The notes below the pieces were generated by a model that saw only the letters and a list, made by a program, of their open reading frames with translations, was not told where the DNA came from and made no database searches. From the NCBI RefSeq assembly GCF_009765275.1, contig NZ_VOPH01000004.1, forward strand, positions 379,810 to 443,809: DNA of 64,000 nucleotides, read 5' to 3'. The DNA comes from Chachezhania sediminis (lineage in GTDB: Bacteria > Pseudomonadota > Alphaproteobacteria > Rhodobacterales > Rhodobacteraceae). Made by a program: the position numbers and the translations under genes. This document shows, in pieces, positions 1 to 8,372 of this stretch; position 1 is the stretch's first letter; each line of letters starts with the position of its first letter.

Positions 1-1094
1 GCGAACAGGACATGCAGTGCGAACCAGACCGACAGGTTCAGGATTACGCCCGCCACCGCGGCGGTGATCCCCTGCAGGGCGGCCGACAGGCGGGGGCGTT
101 GGGCCAGCGCCTCGACATAGGGGCCTGCGACGAAGATCCACAGGAAGCAGGGCACAAACGTGGCCCAGAGTGCGACAGCCCCGGCCGCAAGCGCGAGGCC
201 CGGGCCGCCCTGCAACTGGCCTGCCAGCATGGCCACGAACTGGGTCACCAGGATCAGCGGGCCCGGCGTGGTTTCGGCCAGCCCCAGCGCGTCGATCATC
301 TGGACGGTGGAAATCCAGTGGAAATCGGTCACCACGGTCTGGGTCAGGTAGGCCAGCACGGCATAGGCGCCGCCGAACGTGACGACCGCCAGCCAGGCGA
401 AGAACCAGCCAACCTGCGCCAGAAACCCGGCGCCTGTGGTCGTCAGCAGCACAAGCGGCAGCAACCACAGCGCGGCCCAGATCGCGGCGGTGCGGACCGT
501 TCGGCCATGGGACATGTCCAGGGGAGGGGGGGCCGTGGCCGATGCCGACGCGCCGGCATAACCCCAGACGGCCGCGGCGGCGATGATCGCAGGGAAGGGC
601 AGGTCGAACAGGAAGATCCCCAGAAAGGCCAGTCCCGCGATCCACCAGGCCCGGGGCGTTGTCAGCGCGCGGCCGGCCATCCTGCGCAGGGCCTGAAGCA
701 CGACGACGATGACCGTCGCCTTCACGCCCACGAAAGCCGCCTGCACCAGTGGGACCTGCCCGAACTGCACGTAAAGCGCGGCCAGAGCGGCGATCACGAC
801 CGCCCCTGGCAACACGAACAGAAGACCCGCGATCAGCCCACCCGGGGTGCCGCGCAGGCGCCAGCCGGCATAGGTCGCCAGCTGCATCGCCTCGGGCCCC
901 GGCAGCAGCATGCAAAGGCTGAGCGCGCGCAGGAATCCCTGTTCGTCCAGCCAGGGGCGGCGTTCGACCAGTTCGCGGTGCATCAAGGCGATCTGGGCCG
1001 CGGGGCCGCCAAAGGACAAAAGGCCGATTCGGCCGAAGACGGCGACAAGGTCGGACAGGGTCGGGGGCCTGGATCCGGTGGGCGGCGGGGTCAT
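1..1094 (-). CDS. chrA: Chromate transporter (CHR family), 3' end cut by window edge
   Basis: Membrane transporter of the CHR family, expected to export chromate (possibly sulfate) from the cytoplasm. The minus strand is open from an ATG at 1094 to the left edge, giving 364 codons and no stop. The two homologous halves of the family are visible: FGGPAAQI (residues 28-35) with LPGPEAM (about 62), and in the second half TFGGAYAVLAYL (about 236) followed by DALGLAETTPGPL. Hydrophobic segments alternate throughout. Full-length relatives are about 400 residues, so only the last few dozen residues are missing. It is divergent from the secreted-protein gene at 1358, with an inverted repeat between them. 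The family is clear; the substrate is inferred. Confidence 0.9.
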   Translation of the reverse strand, partial: MTPPPTGSRPPTLSDLVAVFGRIGLLSFGGPAAQIALMHRELVERRPWLDEQGFLRALSLCMLLPGPEAMQLATYAGWRLRGTPGGLIAGLLFVLPGAVVIAALAALYVQFGQVPLVQAAFVGVKATVIVVVLQALRRMAGRALTTPRAWWIAGLAFLGIFLFDLPFPAIIAAAAVWGYAGASASATAPPPLDMSHGRTVRTAAIWAALWLLPLVLLTTTGAGFLAQVGWFFAWLAVVTFGGAYAVLAYLTQTVVTDFHWISTVQMIDALGLAETTPGPLILVTQFVAMLAGQLQGGPGLALAAGAVALWATFVPCFLWIFVAGPYVEALAQRPRLSAALQGITAAVAGVILNLSVWFALHVLF

Positions 1095-1220
1095 CGGGGG
1101 TGCTCCGTCTGGGCGGTCTGCGCGGCTTCGGTCCCCGTCTAGCACCGCCCGGTCAGCCCGGGGGGCCGCTAGATCGTCGCGCAACCGCGTCCTGGCCGGG
1201 ATGCAGAAAAAAATCCTTCC

Positions 1221-1256
1221 ATTCCGCGGTTTTGCGCTGTTGCAAAACTGCGGAAT
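1221..1256. promoter_or_regulatory. 15-bp inverted repeat, probable operator between divergent genes
   Basis: The arms ATTCCGCGGTTTTGC (1221-1235) and GCAAAACTGCGGAAT (1242-1256) are complementary at 14 of 15 positions around a 6-nt centre. The repeat lies between chrA (minus) and the secreted-protein gene (plus). A TTGCAA element (1240-1245) and a TATGAC element (1265-1270) overlap or follow it, although the 19-bp spacing is long. No T-run follows, so an operator fits better than a terminator. The regulator is unknown. Confidence 0.45.
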
Positions 1257-1357
1257 AAATGTCCTATGACCTCTAAGGCGCATGGCGGAACCGCGTGGAT
1301 CGCGATAAAGTTGTGCCGTTCATGCCGAGATTACGGCAGCACCAGGAGGAAGATCCC

Positions 1358-1882
1358 ATGGCAATTCGTAAATTCGCAGCCGCATTGGTCGCAGGCGCCG
1401 TCTGCTTCGGCGCGCAGTCGGCTGTCGCTCAGGACAAGTACACCAGCTTCGGCACCACCCAGGGCTGGGAGGTCCTTCAGGACAACGCCACCAAGGAATG
1501 CGTTATGCTGAAGGACAGCAACGGCGTGGCCGTGCAGCTGGGCCTGGCCGCGAACGACCCGACCAAGGGCTATATCGGTGTCTTCACCAACCTCGAAGGC
1601 GAGCTGAAAAACGGCAAGACCAAGAAGATCCACCTGCTGCTGGACAACACCGACTATGAGTACAAGTCGGTCATCACCGAGGTCACCGAAGGCGTGCGCG
1701 CGGGCTATTACGGCGCGATGATGGCAATCGACAACCCGCAATTCGTCAACGACTTCGCAAACAAGGAAGTGCTGGTCGTCGATGTCGAGGGCGGCAACAT
1801 CTTCGGCTTCTCGCTGTATGGCACCAAGTCGGCGATGAACATGTGGTCCGAATGCTCGGGCGTGAAGCTGAACATCGACTGA
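1358..1882 (+). CDS. Secreted periplasmic protein of unknown function
   Basis: A 174-residue protein with a Sec signal peptide: MAIRK, a hydrophobic stretch, then a likely cut after AVA at residue 24. The mature part contains two cysteines, Cys48 (KECVML) and one near the C terminus (WSECSG), which could form a disulfide. It is rich in beta-strand-like segments such as KIHLLL and EVLVVDV. The start at 1358 is supported by AGGAGGA about 8 nt upstream; an in-frame ATG at 1295 lacks such a site. A strong terminator follows directly, so it is probably transcribed alone. I do not recognise the family and assign no function. Confidence 0.8.
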   Translation: MAIRKFAAALVAGAVCFGAQSAVAQDKYTSFGTTQGWEVLQDNATKECVMLKDSNGVAVQLGLAANDPTKGYIGVFTNLEGELKNGKTKKIHLLLDNTDYEYKSVITEVTEGVRAGYYGAMMAIDNPQFVNDFANKEVLVVDVEGGNIFGFSLYGTKSAMNMWSECSGVKLNID

Positions 1883-1902
1883 TCCCGGGTTTCACCGGAT
1901 TT

Positions 1903-1939
1903 CGGGTCGCCCGTTTCGGTATGGGCGACCCGTCTTTTT
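1903..1939 (+). terminator. Rho-independent terminator
   Basis: A perfect 10-bp stem, CGGGTCGCCC (1903-1912) with GGGCGACCCG (1923-1932), has a 10-nt loop and is followed by TCTTTTT. It lies 20 bases behind the stop of the secreted-protein gene. Confidence 0.9.
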
Positions 1940-1940
1940 A

Positions 1941-1988
1941 CGCCGCGGGAACGCTTCGATTTTCGTCGAAGCATTCCCGCGGCGTTTT
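1941..1988. terminator. Second long hairpin, probable back-up terminator
   Basis: A 19-bp stem with one mismatch (1941-1959 with 1966-1984) has a 6-nt TTTTCG loop and is followed by GTTTTCC. It is placed immediately after the first terminator. On the minus strand it could also end transcription arriving from the tmRNA gene at about 2335. Confidence 0.75.
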
Positions 1989-2330
1989 CCTTTGACGGCC
2001 TGCGGGCACCCGGGTCGCCGGCGGTGCCGGACAGCGGGCTGAACCTGACGGCGGATGGGCGGCCGGAATCGTGGTCCCGGGCAGCCGCAGATCGGTCTGA
2101 CGCGATGGCCTGGACCGGTCGGACTGGTGGACGCACATGGCGGGGCACTGTCCGCCGTGTTTCCGGGCCAGGTTCCCGACAGCGGCCGGGCGCTGTACGA
2201 CGGGCAGGCCCATGGCATCCGCTTCACCAAGCGTAGCGAGGCCGCGTTCCCGACGTAGGACGTCCAGATCCAGAGTTGCAGCACGTGGCCTGACCGAGCT
2301 CCGAAGACCGGAGGCCACAGGATGAAAGCG
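1989..2330. other. Gap without a convincing gene
   Basis: No frame has both a credible start and family resemblance. The plus frame ending at 2258 (around GLVDAHGGALSAVFPG and YDGQAHGIRF) reads a little like protein but has no ribosome site and no recognised homologue. It could be a decayed gene remnant; I do not call it. Confidence 0.3.
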
Positions 2331-2334
2331 GGGA

Positions 2335-2660
2335 GGAAAGTGCAGGCTTCTGTTGCCAGGCGCCTGCGAACCCCGCCTTACGCTGCTAGGCGCAAGGACT
2401 TGAGTTTCGGTATTGGTTACTGCTTACGCAGCAACGGCCACCGGAGCACGATTGTCATTGGCAATTATGCTTAGCGGACCGATAACGGTGGTACCCCGCC
2501 GGGACAAAGCTAACCCCTTTAGACGTTCGTCGATCCTGTTTCGGCCCCATGACCCGCAATGATCGGGTTTTTGGTGGAGCCGCCGGGTACCGCCCCCGGG
2601 TCCGATCCGCTTATTACGAGCGCGTTTATGTCCATAGTCCCGAAGGACAGAGACGAATAT
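2335..2660 (-). ncRNA. ssrA: Two-piece (circularly permuted) tmRNA
   Basis: Transfer-messenger RNA rescues stalled ribosomes by tagging their products for proteolysis. On the minus strand the acceptor piece comes first. It has a GTCC-TTCG-GGAC hairpin, GGAC, a T-arm-like hairpin CCGGG-GGCGGTA-CCCGG, and the acceptor end CGGCTCCACCA with CCA at 2574-2572. A 23-nt spacer with its own CCCG/CGGG hairpin (2571-2549) follows. The coding piece then begins GGGGCCGAAACAGGATCGAC at 2548; its first seven bases pair with CGGCTCC of the acceptor piece. The tag frame is GCC (2462-2460) to TAA (2426-2424) and encodes ANDNRAPVAVAA, the known alphaproteobacterial type. A hairpin with CCTGGCAACAGAAG near 2360-2340 ends the coding piece. 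The outer ends are approximate. Confidence 0.93.
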
Positions 2661-2722
2661 AGGCCCAAGGTCCGGCCTGTGCAATGGAGGATAGAAAGAC
2701 TTCTGCACACCACCGTGCCGTG

Positions 2723-2730
2723 TTAACCAC
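2723..2730 (+). promoter_or_regulatory. CtrA-type half-site upstream of first RTX gene
   Basis: TTAACCAC lies 83 bases before the first RTX gene and just 5' of ssrA on the other strand. It resembles the TTAACCAT half-site of the alphaproteobacterial regulator CtrA. A similar, more complete element precedes the second RTX gene. An 8-mer alone is weak evidence. Confidence 0.25.
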
Positions 2731-2805
2731 TCTACCAGGTGCGGAGTTGACGTTGTGTCAGTTGGAAGTCCGCTCCGACACGACAATCGGGAGGGGAGCC
2801 GGACC

Positions 2806-4398
2806 ATGGCATTTTCGATCATCTCGGTGGATACGCACCGCACCTACAACGGCAAGATCGCAAACTACCACGAAGACGTTTACGTGCTGGGCGGCGTGGC
2901 CATCACGTCGTCGCAGGAAAACGGCATCTACGCCCGGGCGAACAACGAGATCGGCATCGACGGCACGGTGGTCGCAGCCAAGAACGCGATCTACCTGGCG
3001 CACCCGAGCGGGACCTATGCGCTGCGCTTCGGGGCCGAGGCGATCGTACGCGGAGACAGTGGGGTCGACGGCCTGTCCCGTTTCCTGACCTTGCAGAATG
3101 CGGGCGAAATCTGGGGCGCCGAACACGGCGTGGACGTGCGGAGCGTCAGCGCGAAGGTTTCGAACGAGGGCAGCATCCATGGCGAAACCGGGGTGCGCAT
3201 CGCGTCCAGTTTCCTGTCCTTCTGGAACGGCGGCACGATCGACGGAACCAGTACCGGCCTGTCCGTTTCCGGCAACAACGTGACAGTGATCAACGACGGC
3301 GCGATCTCGGGCCTGCAGGCGGTGCTGTTCAACGGTCTGGTGGCCAATTTCGAGGCGCGGTTCATCAATAACGGCACGGTCAGCGGGACCCGGCAGTTTG
3401 GCCCGAATGCGCCTGTCGATGCCGACACGGCGACCGTCGTCGGCACTGGCCACGCGTCGATGGTCAACCGGGGCATCGTTGACGGCAATGTCCTGTTCTC
3501 GGAATTCGGCAACACGCTGAAGAACCTGGGCGGGTCGATCAGTGGCAATATCGACATGGGGCTCGGCGACGACACGGTGATCAACCGTGGCGATATCGAC
3601 GGCAATGTCGTCCTGGGGGGCGGTACAAATTCCTTCGTCAACCGGGGCGGCACGGTTTCGGGCGTGGTCGTCGGCGGAAACAGCAGCGATTTCTACCAGA
3701 TCGACAGCGACGGCATCGTGATCCAGGAGGCGCTGAACGCCAAGGGCATCGATGTCCTGGTCAGCACCGTGTCGATCCAGATGGCCAACGGGATCGAGAT
3801 CCTGTCGCTGGGCGGTGCCCGCGACATCGATGGAACCGGCACCGTCCACAACGACATGATCGGCGGCAACGAAGGCGACAACGTCCTGAAGGGGCGCGCA
3901 GGCGGCGACCGGCTGAACGGGCTGGAAGGCGACGATATCCTGCGGGGCAACCGGGGCGCAGACATCATGGATGGCGGCGACGACGACGACATTCTGATCG
4001 GCGGGCGCGGCGTCGACACGATGACGGGCGGCCTGGGCGACGACATCCTGATCGGCGGCAACGGGCGCGATTTCCTGAGGGGGGATACCGTCGCCGAAGG
4101 CGGCGGCGCCGATGTCTTCGTCTATCGTGGGGTCAAGGACAGCACGGTCCTTGAATATGACGTCATCCGCGATTTCGAGGTTGGGCAGGACAAGATCGAC
4201 CTGGGCCGCCTGACCGGCAACCCAATCGAGATGAGCACGACCGACAGCTTCGTGCCCTATGGCTATCCCAGCTTCTTCATCCGCACCGTGGGCGGCGACA
4301 ACCGCGTCCTGATCGATGTGAACGGCGATGCCTCGGCCGACATGCGCATCGACGTGGCAGGAGTCACGGACCTGGGCGAGACTGACTTCCTGTTCTGA
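2806..4398 (+). CDS. RTX-type secreted calcium-binding protein (first of tandem pair)
   Basis: A 530-residue exoprotein expected to leave the cell by a type I secretion system; no N-terminal signal peptide is present. Residues about 10-340 are irregular repeats of the kind N-x-G-x-I-x-G (NEGSIHGETG, NGGTIDGTSTG, NDGAISG, NRGIVDGN), which suggests a beta-solenoid. Residues about 355-432 are RTX calcium-binding nonapeptides (EGDDILRGN, GLGDDILIGGNG). The last about 100 residues (DVFVYRGVKDSTV, YDVIRDFEVGQDKIDLGRL) match the C-terminal domain of M10/serralysin-type RTX proteins that carries the secretion signal. I see no catalytic domain. The start at 2806 follows GGGAGGGGAG; an upstream in-frame start at 2755 lacks one. 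It is paralogous to the next gene. Confidence 0.85.
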   Translation: MAFSIISVDTHRTYNGKIANYHEDVYVLGGVAITSSQENGIYARANNEIGIDGTVVAAKNAIYLAHPSGTYALRFGAEAIVRGDSGVDGLSRFLTLQNAGEIWGAEHGVDVRSVSAKVSNEGSIHGETGVRIASSFLSFWNGGTIDGTSTGLSVSGNNVTVINDGAISGLQAVLFNGLVANFEARFINNGTVSGTRQFGPNAPVDADTATVVGTGHASMVNRGIVDGNVLFSEFGNTLKNLGGSISGNIDMGLGDDTVINRGDIDGNVVLGGGTNSFVNRGGTVSGVVVGGNSSDFYQIDSDGIVIQEALNAKGIDVLVSTVSIQMANGIEILSLGGARDIDGTGTVHNDMIGGNEGDNVLKGRAGGDRLNGLEGDDILRGNRGADIMDGGDDDDILIGGRGVDTMTGGLGDDILIGGNGRDFLRGDTVAEGGGADVFVYRGVKDSTVLEYDVIRDFEVGQDKIDLGRLTGNPIEMSTTDSFVPYGYPSFFIRTVGGDNRVLIDVNGDASADMRIDVAGVTDLGETDFLF

Positions 4399-4531
4399 CC
4401 GGATACGCGGCATCGGTCGGGCCCGTGCCCGGCCGCAATCCAAATGCAATCCGACCGGGCGGTGGCGCGTCGGTACAACGCCCGCGGAGGCAGCGTGAAC
4501 GAACGCGGGTTCGCGCGGAGCGCCGCGCATG

Positions 4532-4546
4532 TTAACCATTCGATAA
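4532..4546 (+). promoter_or_regulatory. CtrA-like box upstream of second RTX gene
   Basis: TTAA-CCATTCG-ATAA matches the CtrA consensus TTAA-N7-TTAA at seven of eight positions and includes the TTAACCAT octamer. It lies 65 bases before the RTX start at 4611. Binding is inferred. Confidence 0.4.
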
Positions 4547-4610
4547 CCAATCTTTCCAACCTTGCCCTGATGCGGGTCAGATGGGTTTTGCAAGTCACGA
4601 GGACATCGCT

Positions 4611-6173
4611 ATGACCACGACCGCCATTTTCAACTCCAGCGCCACTGCCGGCACCAACACCCTGGTCACCCAAGGGAACGACCTGTTCGTTGCCGACAGC
4701 GCGACGCTGGTTTCGACGGGCGCGATTGGTGTCTATGGCGAAGGCAACAACTTCCTGACGATCCAGGGATCGGTTCACGGAGAGGGTGCCGGCGTCTGGC
4801 TGGAGAATGCGGCAGCGGTGACGACCCGCATTCATCTGGGGCCCGAAGCCACGCTCAGCGGGATCTACGGCCTTCGTGCGGTGAACATCAACCTGCAGAT
4901 GACCAATTTGGGGGACATCTTCGGCACGACCAATGGGGTCAGATTCTTCGGGGACCAGCTGGATGCGATGAATTCCGGCACGATTTCGGGCACGCGGGGG
5001 ATGTCGATCAGCGGCACCCATGTCCGGATCCAGAACAGCGGCGACATCGTCGGCCAGGACTATGGCGTGCTGGCGATCGTCACCTCCTTCCACGCTGTCA
5101 ACAGCGGCAACGTCAGCGGCACCGTGGGGCTGTATGTCGCGGTCGCCAGCCCGTCGGAAACGTCCCTGATCGTCAACACGGGTACCATTTCCACAACCGA
5201 TACCTATGCCGTCGTCTTTGCCGGGTCCGGCACTGTCGTGAACCACGGCATGATCGACGGACAGATTTCGGGATCGGCGCTGGAAAACATCGTTCGGAAC
5301 ACCGGCACCATCAGCGAACAGATCGACATGGGCGGCGATGGCGACAAGGTCGTGAACAAGGGCATCATCGACGGCGACATCGAGCTCGGCCTGGGCGCCG
5401 ATACCTTCATCAGCCGTGGCGGCGACGTGACCGGGACGATCTATGGCGGTAATGGCGACGATACCTTTGTCATCGACAACGACGAGTTGGTCATTAGCGA
5501 GAGCGCAGGCGCCGACACCGGGACCGACACGCTGCGCAGTTCGGTCAGCATCGACATGGCCGACAATATCGAGATCCTGAAACTGACCGGGTCCCGCAAC
5601 ATCGACGGGACCGGCACGGGCGCGGCCGATGTGATGACCGGGAATTCCGGCGACAACGTGCTGCGCGGCCGGGCCGGGTACGACACGCTGGACGGACGCG
5701 ATGGCGACGACGTCCTGCGTGGTCAGAAGGGTGACGATACCATCGACGGGGAAGAAGGCGACGACAGGCTGATCGGAAATGCCGGCAACGACATCCTGAC
5801 GGGTGGCGCGGGCGATGACATCCTGATCGGCGGCGTCGGCAAGGACAGGATGTTCGGCGACGGCACCGGGGCCGGCGACGCAGGTGTCGACGTCTTCGTC
5901 TTCCGCGGCGTGCGCGACAGCACCGTGGGCGCATCCGACCGGATCCTGGATTACCAGGTGCAGCACGACAAGATCGACCTGTCGATGCTGACGGATGATA
6001 CGCTGACAATGACCCGGAACAGCTTTCTGGGCGGGAAAGAGGCCAGCTTCTTCACCCTTGGCGTGACGAACGGCAGCCGGGTGATGATCGACGTCGATGG
6101 CGACGGCGCCGCCGACATGCGCATCGACCTGATCAATGCCAAGGGTCTTCAGATCTCGGACTTCATCCTTTAA
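4611..6173 (+). CDS. RTX-type secreted calcium-binding protein (second of tandem pair)
   Basis: A 520-residue paralogue of the preceding gene with the same order of parts. An N-terminal stretch of N-x-G-x-I repeats (NLGDIFGTTNG, NSGTISGT, NSGDIVGQDYG, NSGNVSGT) runs to about residue 300. RTX nonapeptides follow at about 343-418 (DGDDVLRGQ, NAGNDILTGGAGDDILIGG), then a C-terminal secretion-type domain with DVFVFRGVRDSTVG and DKIDLSMLTDD. The start at 4611 has ACGAGGA eight bases upstream; the in-frame ATG at 4581 does not. The 212-bp gap before it carries a CtrA-like box, so it probably has its own promoter. A role in surface attachment or matrix is conceivable but not shown. Confidence 0.85.
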   Translation: MTTTAIFNSSATAGTNTLVTQGNDLFVADSATLVSTGAIGVYGEGNNFLTIQGSVHGEGAGVWLENAAAVTTRIHLGPEATLSGIYGLRAVNINLQMTNLGDIFGTTNGVRFFGDQLDAMNSGTISGTRGMSISGTHVRIQNSGDIVGQDYGVLAIVTSFHAVNSGNVSGTVGLYVAVASPSETSLIVNTGTISTTDTYAVVFAGSGTVVNHGMIDGQISGSALENIVRNTGTISEQIDMGGDGDKVVNKGIIDGDIELGLGADTFISRGGDVTGTIYGGNGDDTFVIDNDELVISESAGADTGTDTLRSSVSIDMADNIEILKLTGSRNIDGTGTGAADVMTGNSGDNVLRGRAGYDTLDGRDGDDVLRGQKGDDTIDGEEGDDRLIGNAGNDILTGGAGDDILIGGVGKDRMFGDGTGAGDAGVDVFVFRGVRDSTVGASDRILDYQVQHDKIDLSMLTDDTLTMTRNSFLGGKEASFFTLGVTNGSRVMIDVDGDGAADMRIDLINAKGLQISDFIL

Positions 6174-6299
6174 CCCGACGCCACCGGGGCGCGACCGCAA
6201 GGGACGTTGTCTTGGGGCGGCCAAGCTGGCGTCACGGGCGTGCGACGCGCCCGTCCGTTACCGGCACGGGAGCCCCGGTCCCGCCGACAGGAGGCAGCG

Positions 6300-6800
6300 A
6301 TGATCGACCCCGTCTATTGCCAGACAATGGCCCGCTACAACCGTTGGCAGAACAATCAGCTGGCCGACTATCTCTTGGCGCTGACCGAGGAAGAACTGGA
6401 TCGCCCCCGGGGCGCCTTCTTCACATCGATCCGCCGGACGGCGAACCATCTCCTGTGGGCCGACGGCACCTGGATGTCGCGCTTCGACGGCGGCGACAGG
6501 CCGATGGGCGGCATTTCCGAAAGCGTGACGATCCAGCCCGATATTCAGGGCTGGGCCGTGGCCCGGTCGATGATGGACGACCGGATCGAGGACTGGTGCG
6601 AAGACATCGACCAGGACCGGCTGGACGGTGACCTGTCGTGGTTTTCGGGCGCGCTGGGGGCCGACGTGACGAAGCCGCTGGGCCTCTGCGTCGTTCACCT
6701 TTTCAACCACCAGACGCATCACCGGGGCCAGATCCATGCGATGCTGACGGCCACCGGGTCCAAGGCGCCGGTGACCGATCTTTTCATCCTGCCAGATTAG
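6300..6800 (+). CDS. DinB-family protein
   Basis: A 166-residue protein of the DinB/YfiT four-helix-bundle fold, a group of metal-dependent enzymes, many of them thiol transferases, whose individual substrates are usually unknown. His50 (NHLLWADGTW), His137 and His141 (HLFNHQTHHRGQIHAML) fit the metal triad, and the C-terminal HxxxHHRGQ pattern is typical of the family. The start at 6300 follows AGGAGG closely. It stands 126 bases behind the RTX gene and shows no operon partner. The fold is clear; the reaction is unknown. Confidence 0.85.
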   Translation: MIDPVYCQTMARYNRWQNNQLADYLLALTEEELDRPRGAFFTSIRRTANHLLWADGTWMSRFDGGDRPMGGISESVTIQPDIQGWAVARSMMDDRIEDWCEDIDQDRLDGDLSWFSGALGADVTKPLGLCVVHLFNHQTHHRGQIHAMLTATGSKAPVTDLFILPD

Positions 6801-7379
6801 GGCCCACGAAAATCGAACAGGGACGGCCAAGGTTGCAGGCCGATCCGCCGCCTGAGGCCGGGCAGGGCAGGCGTGCCGGTGTACTGTCCGACTGCGCATT
6901 CCGGCCAGTAGCGCGTGCTGATGAAAACCGCGGCCGATTTACAGTTTCGTCGGGCCCGCCCTCTGTGGCTGTGCCGCGACGGACGGGCGGTGGGCTGATA
7001 GCACGATCTGTGCCGGGATGGACGCGGCCATGCGGCGGGTCCGATGGACGGGCCGGGCATCGACAGGCCGGCCCGCCTGATCGGACATTTCACACGGGGC
7101 CATTCCACACGGGGCGTCGTGTCGTTCCTGCGCGATCCGCGATCACCGCACACGTCCGTAATGTGGTGCCTGACCAACCGGACCAACCGCCTTGCGGCTG
7201 TCCCGGGCGCAAGACTCCAGGTTCCGGACAGTGCCCAACTTCCGAGCGCGGCGCAGGATCCGGGCCGGGCGCCCCCCGGCATCCCGGTCTTTCCGGATGT
7301 CCGGGCGGCCGCGACCCTCGACGCCGCGGTCCGGGCCAAGGCATAAGGGCGCGAGTGGAGTCGCGTGGGAGGCAATCAA
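6801..7379. other. 579-bp gap without a recognisable gene
   Basis: Frames in this interval are arginine- and proline-rich with no known motif or ribosome site. A short direct repeat, CACACGGGGC/CACACGGGGC (about 7090-7116), is the only visible structure. It presumably holds the acuI promoter, but I cannot place one. Confidence 0.3.
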
Positions 7380-8372
7380 ATGTTCAAGGCACTTGTGGTC
7401 GACAAGGACGAGGCAACGGGCAAGACCCGGGCCGGAATTCAGACTCTGACCGAAGACCGTCTGCCCGCCGGCGACGTGACCGTGGCGGTCGAGTATTCGA
7501 CCGTCAACTACAAGGACGGGCTGTGCCTGGGCTCTGGTGGCGGGCTGGTCCGGACCTATCCGCACGTGCCGGGGATCGACTTCGCGGGCACGGTCGAGAC
7601 ATCCGACGATCCCCGCTATGCCCCCGGCGACAGGGTGGTCCTGACCGGCTGGCGCGTGGGAGAGATCCACTGGGGCGGCTACGCCCAGAAGGCGCGGGTC
7701 AAGGCCGACTGGCTGGTGCCGCTGCCCGACGGCCTGACGACCCGGCAGGCAATGGCCGTTGGCACCGCTGGTCTGACGGCGATGCTGTCGGTCATGGCGC
7801 TGGAAGATCACGGGGTGACACCGGACCGGGGCCCGGTGCTGGTCACCGGCGCGGCCGGCGGCGTCGGATCGGTCGCCACGGCGATCCTGGCCAAGCTGGG
7901 CTTTCAGGTCGCGTGCGTCACCGGCCGGCCGGAAACCGAAACCTACCTGCGCGATCTTGGCGCCACACGGATCGTCCCGCGCGAGGAACTGGCCGAACCC
8001 GTCAAGCGCCCGCTGGAATCCGAAACCTGGGCCGGCTGTGTCGATGCCGTGGGCGGCGCGATGCTGGCCCGCGTTCTGGGGCAGATGATCTATGGCGGTT
8101 CCGTCGCCGCCGTCGGCCTTGCCGGCGGATCTGCCCTGCCGACCACTGTGATCCCGTTCCTGCTGCGAGGCGTGAACCTTCTGGGCATCGATTCCGTCAT
8201 GTGTCCGGTTGACCGCCGCAGCAAGGCCTGGTCGCGCATTGCCACCGATCTTCCGCTGGACAAGCTGGAAGAGATGATCGTGCCCGCCACCCTGGCCGAG
8301 GTGCCGGACCTGGGCGGCGCCATCCTGAAGGGGCAGGTCAAGGGCCGCGTCGTGGTCGACGTGAATGCCTGA
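7380..8372 (+). CDS. acuI: Acrylyl-CoA reductase (AcuI/YhdH family MDR)
   Basis: A 330-residue medium-chain dehydrogenase/reductase that, in the AcuI family, reduces acryloyl-CoA to propionyl-CoA with NADPH. That step is used for DMSP and 3-hydroxypropionate metabolism in Rhodobacterales and for detoxifying acrylate. The N-terminal catalytic half has VEYSTVNYKDGLCLGSGG and HVPGIDFAGTV; the Rossmann motif VLVTGAAGGVGSVA begins near residue 153; SGGSALPTTVIPFLLRGV-like sequence and a C-terminal KGRVVVDV follow. No structural-zinc cysteine cluster is seen, as expected for this subgroup. GGGAGG precedes the ATG at 7380. The partner acuR/acuK genes are not adjacent, so the physiological substrate is inferred from family. 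Confidence 0.85.
   Translation: MFKALVVDKDEATGKTRAGIQTLTEDRLPAGDVTVAVEYSTVNYKDGLCLGSGGGLVRTYPHVPGIDFAGTVETSDDPRYAPGDRVVLTGWRVGEIHWGGYAQKARVKADWLVPLPDGLTTRQAMAVGTAGLTAMLSVMALEDHGVTPDRGPVLVTGAAGGVGSVATAILAKLGFQVACVTGRPETETYLRDLGATRIVPREELAEPVKRPLESETWAGCVDAVGGAMLARVLGQMIYGGSVAAVGLAGGSALPTTVIPFLLRGVNLLGIDSVMCPVDRRSKAWSRIATDLPLDKLEEMIVPATLAEVPDLGGAILKGQVKGRVVVDVNA

Noticed and set aside
12-1142. Long plus-strand open frame of 376 codons at the left edge
   Set aside because: It is opposite the chromate transporter gene, rich in Arg/Gly/Gln and without motifs; the minus strand carries the family signatures.
2690-2750. tRNA D-arm-like stretch GGTAGAGTGGTTAACAC on the minus strand upstream of ssrA
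   Set aside because: No matching acceptor stem, anticodon arm or T-arm could be folded; a chance likeness or part of the ssrA leader is more likely.
2758-4593. 611-codon minus-strand frame opposite the first RTX gene
   Set aside because: Composition (Asp/Val/Ala/His-rich) is that of an antisense shadow of RTX repeats; no start signal or domain.
6797-7375. 192-codon minus-strand frame in the gap before acuI
   Set aside because: Arg/Pro-rich with no motif and no ribosome site; typical of high-GC noise.
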